Assembly (NCBI GenBank): GCA_026770615.1
Contig: MU631683.1
Location: forward strand, 103,886 to 114,729
Length of the DNA: 10,844 nucleotides
Reading direction: 5' to 3'
From: Pavlovales sp. CCMP2436
Lineage: Eukaryota; Haptophyta; Pavlovophyceae; Pavlovales
Numbering within the stretch: position 1 is the first letter of the stretch; each line of letters begins with the position of its first letter. A program made the position numbers and the translations under genes. Below the pieces are notes generated by a model. That model did not search any database. It had not been told where the DNA came from and saw nothing but the letters and a program-made list of their open reading frames with translations. This document shows positions 6,575 to 10,844 of the stretch, piece after piece.

Positions 6575-6643
6575 CGTCTTCTGCCCGAGGAGTGCACGCA
6601 GCTGGTTGAGGCGCTCGCTTGCACTCAGCCCACTGCCCGTGGC
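6575..6643 (-). CDS. RE/Gly-rich gene, exon I
   Basis: The acceptor is TATACTCAG|GCC and the donor AAGACG|GTAATC, phase 0 in and out. It encodes 23 residues including SGLSASERLNQLRALLGQK, probably a short amphipathic helix. A related copy begins 115 bp upstream at 6758. Confidence 0.7.
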
Positions 6644-9600
6644 CTGAGTATAAGTATTAAGCATAGTGAGTATGATTCGTGTAAGCAAGTTAAACAGGAA
6701 GAAGAAAAGTGCGAAGCTGATTGAGGCGCTCGCTCACGCTCAATCCACTGCCCGTGGCCTTATAGCCATTATTAGTTATCTAAATATCTAGAAGTACGTC
6801 CGTCCCCTGGCAGGTCTCCACAAGATCCACGCGTTGGGAGAGAAACACTCGGATCAAGGGGCCTTAGCATAGCATACGGATACATAGTATCGGAATTAAC
6901 TCCATTTAGGTTTATCGGAATCAACTCTATTTAGGTTTCCTAGTATCAGAATTAACTCTATTTAGGTTTCATAGTATCGGAATTAATTTTATTTAGATTT
7001 TCAGTTGGACCGTGAGTAAGATTAGAATGAGAACGAGTACGAGCATTTTTTTTGGAGCATTTATTATTAGGATGATTTTTAATTAACATCACAATTAGTA
7101 AAAATGAAAGTAGCGCAAAAAGGTGCAAAAATAAGTATTGCCTTGGCCAAAGCGCAAGGTAAAGAACTCATATTAGTTTACCGATAATACAAGTGGTACT
7201 CGTAAACTTAAAATTAAAATTTGTATGTATGTATGTATGTATGTATGTATGTATGTATGTATGTATTATTATTATTATGGTTAATATTGTTTTAATCTAT
7301 TACCAGTAGTAGTACTTTTACCTTGGCCAACGCGCCCGCCCCCGCAGCAGCCACCGCGTCCCGCGCCGAAACGAGGGCGGGCGGGGGGGCACTCGCGCGC
7401 GCGGCCTGGGCAGTACTCGCACCCTGGTGATGGTATATATATTCATCATTATTAGGAGGAGGAGGAGGAGGAGGGGAAGAAGAAGGAACGCATGATGACA
7501 ATAATGGAGACCGAGCATGAGAAATGAGAATGAGAGGAGAGCTAAAGAAGAATAGGACGAAAATAAAGTACCGGCGTCCTTCTCCATGCACAAAACGAAG
7601 CAAAAAAGGGGAAAAAGTGAGAAAAAGCACAAAGCGCGAAGCTTACCGCCCCGACATCACTGCTGCGACGTGGCTCCTCCTTCTCCGTGTACTTGGGCGT
7701 GGTGCGCGCGGAGGCGTGCTGGGGTGCGTCGGAGGGGCGACGCCATTCTGTAAGGGGATGGGGGGGAGAGGGGGTTGAAGTGGGGTGGTGGTGCCTTACC
7801 TGAAGGGGGACCCTCTGACGGCCTGCAACCCACCGTCTGTTGCCCCACTTTTCTTAAAGTAAGTCGTAACCTTAAAATACGGAGTAAAAAAATACCTGAA
7901 GGGGGAACCCGGCTGGCAGGCGGGCCGCGCTCGTTGTAACCGCCGCCATTGCCACTGCGCGGGTTGTAACCGCCGTTTCCGCCGTAACCGCCTCCACCTG
8001 TTTTACAAGTAACAAAGATAATGATAAGAATGATAAGTAGAACAATGAGAAAATAGGAGCGAGAACAAGAATAATAACAGCGACAAATGTTGCCGCTGCG
8101 CGGTTTGTAACAGACGTTTCCGCCGTAACAGATGTTTCCGCCGTAACAGACGTTTTCACCGTAACCGCCTTCTGGGAATAAGGACAGGACCAGTGATAGG
8201 GATCAGTGTGTAACCGCCGTTTCATCCGTAACCGCCTCCTTGGAATAATAATTTGAAGAAGGACAGGACCAGTGATAGGAATAAGTTGAGAACAGGGTTA
8301 GGAACAAGGAGGGCAACAAGCTTAGAATATTTGAAATATATGATCCGAAATATAGAATACAATTTTAGTTTTCAGGTTGTAACCGCCGTTTCAACCGTAA
8401 CCGCCTACACCTTTTTAACACAATAACGCTAATAATAAGGATAGGGGTAGAGGCAGAATTAGGGCGAAGGAACGGTGCTAGAGATCACGCTAAGAACAGG
8501 GTAAGAAAACATGCTGGTAACACGCTGAGGAGGTAGTGGTAGTAGATTGGGGTGGAGCGCAGGCGTAGGGTTTGAAAACAATCGCCGTTTCCGCATCACC
8601 TGTTTTAAATACCATTAACAGTTATAAGAAAAATAAGGATAGGGGTGGGCAGCGTTCGGGCTAGGGCTAGGGCTAGGGCTAGGGGCTTGGGGGTAGGGAT
8701 TGGGCTAGGGGTTTGGGGGAAGGAAACGGGCTAGGGCTAGGAGGTAGGGAAAGAGCTAGGGGTAGGGGATATGGGGAAGGGGTGGGGTAGGGGGTAGGGG
8801 AAGGGCTAGGTGTAGGGGCAGGGGTACGGGCGTTTAACGCGTACTCCCACACACAGGCGCTGGAGTGTGTATGAGAGAATATTAAATCAAAGCAAAGCAA
8901 GGCAAATCAAAGCATACTTATTTCTTAGTCCGCATTAGTCGAGCATGCTTATGTCATTTATTCCGCTCGAGTCCTCTCATCGACGTCGGTTCATTACGAC
9001 GTCACTTTTGCAAGTGAATCCGCCGTTCCAGCAGGTCTTCAGCTGCGCCTGTGCTGCTTGACCACCACTGAAAAAAACGAGCAAGGCTAGAGGTATGTTT
9101 TGTTGAAGTTTTAAGGGCGGACGTTTAGGGTCAAACATACTACGGGGAGAAGCAAACATACAATGGGGGGAGGGGGAATGGTTGTTAAAATGAAGATATA
9201 ACGTATGCCAAACAGCACATATATATATATATATTAATGTAGGGGGGTTCGGGCTGGCGGTACGTTTCAGATTCAAGTCAGGCTGATCTAAGCGCTCCGA
9301 CGCAGGCTCCTACGCGCTACGCCGAAGTGGGGAGCTGGTAGAAGTGGTGGATGATGAGAAAGCCGAAAACATATATATATATTTGTAAGGTGTTGTTGTT
9401 GTTATAGCATCAAAAGCATACTGCATTTCGGATGTACACTAAATTGTTCTTGTTCTTAATGTCGAATCAAAAAGCATAACAACCGAATAAAGTATCAAAG
9501 CGTAACGGCATACCTCCGTAACCGCCTCCGCCGTAACGGTCTCCACCTCCCCCGTAACCGCCGCCACCGCCGCCGTACCCCCCGCCACCCCCGTAGCCAC

Positions 9601-10844
9601 CACCTCCCCCTCCCCCTCCCCGATAACCGCCACCGCCTAAGATTAATAAGAATTTGCATCAAGAGCAGTATGAGTATGAGCATCAGGTGCGTGATCACTA
9701 CTTAATGGCATGCCCGTATGCCTTCGTGCTGCAATTCGGGGGACGCTGAAAGAACTGTTATTTAAAAACTACTACTAAACAGAAAAAAAGAAAAATTAAA
9801 TACCTGAACCGCCACGACGATCGTCACCACGACGGTCGTACTCACGCTCGCGCTCGTGGTCAATCTACAATGGAGGGGGGGGTTATGAATTAAAGAAAAG
9901 ACAGAGGGACAGAGGGATACTAGTACATTATTTTTTTAAAATGATTTATTAATTCATATTGTTATCTCACGCTCGCACTCGTGATCAATCTACAATGGAG
10001 GGGGGGGGGTAAGCAAATAATGTAACAGAAAAACACTATGGGATGAGACGTGCAGCAGGAAACATGTTAGAAGTGGTATGCTATGTCTCTAATACCGGTT
10101 CGTGGTCCCAAAGTATAGGCGCATATCTTATTGTAGGGGGGTTCTGGCTGGTGTTGTGACAAATGATCAGAATATACATACACAGGTGAAGGGTGACGCA
10201 GCGCTTAGACCGGCACAACTTCCCAGACGGTCAGACGCCAACTTGAATACTTCTCAGTGACATATTGCATATAGCAGAATAGTAGAAAATAACATCACAC
10301 ACCTGGGCGTAGCGCGTGCCCCCTCCGGCGTTAGTTCCGGGGCGCCGCTCGCGCTCGCGCTCTCGCTCTCTGTCCCGCTCCCTAGATAACAGTAACAGTT
10401 ATAGTAATGGTAATTGTAAATAGTTACTTGAGCAGAAGTACGAAAAAAATAAATTAACAGCAAATAATAAGGGGGGGGCGCTCTCGCTCCCTGTCCCGCT
10501 CCCATATAATAATAATAGTTCTAGTAATCATAGTAAATAGGTTAAATGCAGAAAATTAAATAATATTAGCAAACCAAAAGAAAAAGGGGAGGGGGGGGGC
10601 GCTCTCGTTCCCTGTCCCGCTCCCTGAATAATTGTATTAGTCATAGTCATCAAAGTAAATAGTAATATGAATGTAAGTACGAAAAGAATATATATATATA
10701 TATATATGTGTGTGTTTACCTGTCCCGCTGTACCCTGTCCTCCTTCTCGCGGCTCTTCGACCGCTCGTCCTTCTCCTTGTCGACTGTCTCCTTAGCAATC
10801 TTGTCGGGGGACGTGGGGCCCGCTTCAGGCTCCTTGGGGGGGGA
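6575..10844 (-). CDS. Partial multi-exon gene for an Arg/Glu- and Gly/Tyr-rich, probably RNA-binding protein
   Basis: Nine exons on the minus strand (10844-10720, 10381-10303, 9864-9804, 9636-9514, 7997-7896, 7847-7800, 7747-7647, 7423-7322, 6643-6575) join into 270 codons with no stop and matching phases at every junction; all eight introns inside the model, and the donor after the last exon, are GT or GT-AG. In order the product has a Lys/Glu segment (about 1-41), an RERDRER tract (42-68), a second Arg/Asp tract, a Gly-Tyr tract of about 41 residues, a GGYGGNGGYN segment, two Pro-rich pieces, an Ala-rich stretch and an amphipathic-looking piece with LSASERLNQLR. Such mixes are common in splicing and mRNP proteins and in tails of RRM proteins. 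No RRM or catalytic domain is visible; it may lie upstream of the window. The 5' end is cut by the window edge and the 3' end is unresolved. I do not recognise the family. Confidence 0.72.
6690..6758 (-). pseudogene. Copy of exon I ending in a stop
   Basis: After GCTATAAG it encodes ATGSGLSVSERLNQLR, 15 of 16 residues as in exon I. It then diverges to TFLLPV and TAA, with no GT donor at the matching place. It lies 115 bp from exon I. It could be a dead copy or an alternative terminal exon. Confidence 0.55.
6882..7001 (+). repeat. About 31-bp minisatellite, four copies
   Basis: Consensus ATAGTATCGGAATTAACTCT followed by ATTTAGGTTTC. The second copy is 5 bp shorter and the fourth is most diverged. 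It lies in the intron between exons H and I. Confidence 0.85.
7222..7277. repeat. GTAT tetranucleotide and ATT microsatellites
   Basis: About eleven GTAT units followed by four ATT units. Confidence 0.95.
7322..7423 (-). CDS. RE/Gly-rich gene, exon H (Ala-rich)
   Basis: The acceptor is ATCACCAG|GGT and the donor GCCAAG|GTAAAAG, phase 0 in and out. It encodes 34 residues dominated by Ala, such as RDAVAAAGAGALAK. GC content is far above the flanking introns, which marks the exon clearly. Confidence 0.7.
7647..7747 (-). CDS. RE/Gly-rich gene, exon G
   Basis: The acceptor is CCCCTTACAG|AA and the donor GGGGCG|GTAAGC; phase 1 in, phase 0 out. In the frame joined to exon F it encodes a hydrophilic stretch ending YTEKEEPRRSSDVGA. 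A second frame is open throughout, so the choice rests on phase continuity. Confidence 0.62.
7800..7847 (-). CDS. RE/Gly-rich gene, exon F (16 codons)
   Basis: The best phase-keeping choice is acceptor AAGAAAAG|TG with donor CCTTCAG|GTAAGG; it gives GQQTVGCRPSEGPPS. Other AG sites would break the phase with exon G, except one leaving a 15-nt exon. Its last bases duplicate the 3' end of exon E1. The intron before it would be 48 nt and that after it 52 nt. Confidence 0.55.
7896..7997 (-). CDS. RE/Gly-rich gene, exon E1 (GGYGGNGGYN segment)
   Basis: The acceptor is GTAAAACAG|GT and the donor CCTTCAG|GTATTT, phase 1 in and out. It encodes GGYGGNGGYNPRSGNGGGYN, then a Pro/Arg piece ending RVPPS. 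It is the only fully intact member of a set of five related copies between 7896 and about 8605. Confidence 0.75.
8050..8169 (-). pseudogene. Copy E2 of the GGYGGN exon, open but diverged
   Basis: After CCCAGAAG it encodes GGYGENVCYGGNICYGGNVC followed by YKPRSGN, matching NPRSGN of exon E1. Several GGC codons have become GTC or ATC. It lacks a clear donor, yet the frame remains open through the pyrimidine-rich spacer into exon E1. It could be a decayed copy or a 5' extension of E1. Confidence 0.5.
8205..8240 (-). pseudogene. Copy E3 of the GGYGGN exon with in-frame TGA
   Basis: It reads GGYG-stop-NGGYT after CCAAG; the TGA replaces GGA of exon E1. The intron sequence upstream of it (GGTCCTGTCCTT) also precedes copy E2, so the cassette was duplicated with its flank. 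Confidence 0.55.
8372..8407 (-). pseudogene. Copy E4 of the GGYGGN exon with in-frame TGA
   Basis: It reads GGYG-stop-NGGYN after GGTGTAG and carries TGA at the same codon as copy E3. Confidence 0.55.
8578..8605 (-). pseudogene. Copy E5 of the GGYGGN exon, internally deleted
   Basis: It keeps the TAAAACAG|GTG acceptor context of exon E1 and the GCGGAAACGGCG core but has lost the first Tyr codon region. No donor follows. Confidence 0.45.
8649..8830 (+). repeat. G-run tract, GGGCTA-like, in the D-E1 intron
   Basis: It begins with four GGGCTA units and continues as irregular G3-G6 runs with 1-6 nt spacers for about 180 bp. On the transcribed minus strand it is a C-rich pyrimidine tract. It can form G-quadruplexes on the plus strand. 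Confidence 0.8.
8831..9510. other. Central part of the D-E1 intron without supported exon
   Basis: A good acceptor (TTTTTTTCAG, minus strand, near 9070) is present, but its downstream frame stops after ten codons in the phase exon D requires. AT microsatellites lie near 9220 and 9370. Nothing else is supported. Confidence 0.4.
9514..9636 (-). CDS. RE/Gly-rich gene, exon D (Gly-Tyr tract)
   Basis: The acceptor is AATCTTAG|GC and the donor TACGGAG|GTATGC, phase 1 in and out. It encodes about 41 residues that are almost all Gly with regular Tyr, including GGGGDRYGGGGYG. Two other frames are also open here, but only this frame joins exon C in phase and gives the Gly-Tyr composition. Such tracts commonly bind RNA or drive condensate formation. 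Confidence 0.75.
9804..9864 (-). CDS. RE/Gly-rich gene, exon C
   Basis: The acceptor is CCATTGTAG|ATT and the donor GGTTCAG|GTATTT. It encodes IDHEREREYDRRGDDRRGGS and enters in phase 0, as exon B leaves. It exits in phase 1. A truncated copy with the same acceptor context starts 125 bp upstream (9989). Confidence 0.75.
9957..9989 (-). pseudogene. Degenerate copy of exon C
   Basis: It repeats the poly-C tract, CCATTGTAG acceptor and first eight codons of exon C (IDHECERE), then diverges and stops at TGA. It lies 125 bp from exon C. No donor matching exon C is present. Confidence 0.65.
10186..10256 (+). repeat. Dispersed repeat R, truncated and diverged copy
   Basis: It retains GACGCAGCGCTTAGACCGGC and the CAGACGCCAACTTGAAT end but lacks the first 25 bp. 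It lies inside the intron between exons B and C. Confidence 0.75.
10303..10381 (-). CDS. RE/Gly-rich gene, exon B (Arg-Glu repeat)
   Basis: The acceptor is TATCTAG|G and the donor GCCCAG|GTGTGT. The first base completes the split Arg codon of exon A, followed by 26 codons beginning ERDREREREREERR-like alternation (actual start ERDRERERERERR) and ending GGGTRYAQ. Two degenerate copies of its 5' half lie in the preceding intron. Confidence 0.72.
10478..10502 (-). pseudogene. Degenerate copy 2 of exon B
   Basis: It has the same RERDRERER-coding stretch followed by poly-C. The acceptor AG has become TG, and no donor follows. It is exactly 121 bp from exon B and from copy 1. Confidence 0.65.
10598..10623 (-). 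pseudogene. Degenerate copy 1 of exon B
   Basis: It keeps the acceptor (TTATTCAG|G) and encodes ERDRERER in the exon B frame, but then runs into poly-C and reaches a stop without a GT donor. It lies 242 bp upstream of exon B, two repeat periods. Confidence 0.65.
10687..10715. repeat. AT/GT microsatellite beside the exon A donor
   Basis: TA units followed by TG units directly downstream of the exon A donor on the minus strand. Confidence 0.9.
10720..10844 (-). CDS. RE/Gly-rich gene, exon A (5' end cut by window edge)
   Basis: The frame is open from the window edge and rich in Lys, Glu, Asp and Arg, for example DKEKDERSKSREKEDR. It ends GGGACAG|GTAAAC in phase 2. Whether the C-rich start at 10844-10836 is coding (Ser-Pro-Pro) or lies before an acceptor cannot be told here. 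Confidence 0.7.
10721..10844 (-). other. Acidic/basic low-complexity region at the window edge
   Basis: The mixed-charge segment of exon A resembles the linkers that precede Arg-rich tails in spliceosomal and mRNP proteins. The rest of the protein, including any folded RNA-binding domain, would lie beyond the right edge. Confidence 0.35.

Noticed and set aside
7222..7266. A CRISPR-like or other spaced array
   Set aside because: Repeats here are plain tandem microsatellites without spacers, and the genome is eukaryotic.
7872..8225. Minus-strand ORF with VTAETSVTAETS repeats
   Set aside because: It is the wrong frame of the GGYGGN copies; the GGY frame joins neighbouring exons in phase.
8649..8690. 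A telomere or chromosome end
   Set aside because: GGGCTA units are few, quickly degenerate and lie inside an intron.
8679..8900. Minus-strand Pro/Ser/Leu-rich ORF
   Set aside because: It translates the C-rich strand of the G-run tract.
8977..9276. Possible exon after TTTTTTTCAG (frame with GGQAAQAQLKTCWNGGF)
   Set aside because: The acceptor is good, but the phase needed from exon D gives a stop after ten codons, and no donor follows that would rejoin exon E1.
9439..9698. Two minus-strand ORFs (Val/Ala/Glu/Gly-rich and Arg/Trp-rich)
   Set aside because: They are the other two frames of exon D and do not keep phase with exon C.
1..10844. tRNA, rRNA or spliceosomal snRNA genes
   Set aside because: I looked by eye for B-box-like GTTCGAATCC and snRNA signature motifs on both strands and found none that fold acceptably; a covariance search would settle it.

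Overview
The window is nuclear DNA of a eukaryote, most likely a unicellular alga or other protist. Its genes are broken by GT-AG introns, it carries dense di-, tri- and tetranucleotide microsatellites, and coding exons have GC-rich third positions while introns and spacers are low-complexity. Nothing looks bacterial, plasmid-borne or CRISPR-like. The sequence alone does not fix the lineage; the spacing of the eIF4E tryptophans is of a kind described in protist families.

Layout. 1-270 holds the end of an open frame with a peptide that recurs, diverged, at 5151-5393. 270-1130 has no recognisable gene but contains a strong hairpin (551-631). 1313-2257 (minus) is a two-exon gene for the cap-binding translation factor eIF4E; its 240-nt CA-rich intron is in frame and stop-free, and a TATA-like box lies about 125 bp upstream of the start. 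2430-3115 is repeat-built spacer. 3119-3469 holds an uncertain minus-strand frame. 3495-5143 is a 1.65-kb segment bounded by about 95-bp inverted copies of one repeat (about 95% identical), so it looks like a non-autonomous inverted-repeat element. A third copy in direct orientation follows a short ORF at 5385-5477.

5750-10844 (minus). Nine exons from the right edge down to 6575 join with consistent phases into a 270-codon partial reading frame, 5' end outside the window. It encodes a Lys/Glu stretch, an Arg-Glu/Arg-Asp tract, a Gly-Tyr-rich tract, an Asn/Gly/Tyr segment, a Pro/Arg segment, an Ala-rich segment and a short helical-looking segment: the composition of an RNA-binding or mRNP protein. 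Possible 3' exons lie at 6401-6292 and 6092-5912.

The most unusual feature is in this gene. At least five of its exons are accompanied by one or more degenerate copies of themselves inside a neighbouring intron, several of them in cassettes repeating every 115-125 bp with the flanking intron sequence. Most copies have lost a splice site or gained a stop. This looks like repeated local exon-intron duplication and decay in one gene. The two best gene models both concern mRNA handling, but nothing in the sequence shows a functional link between them.
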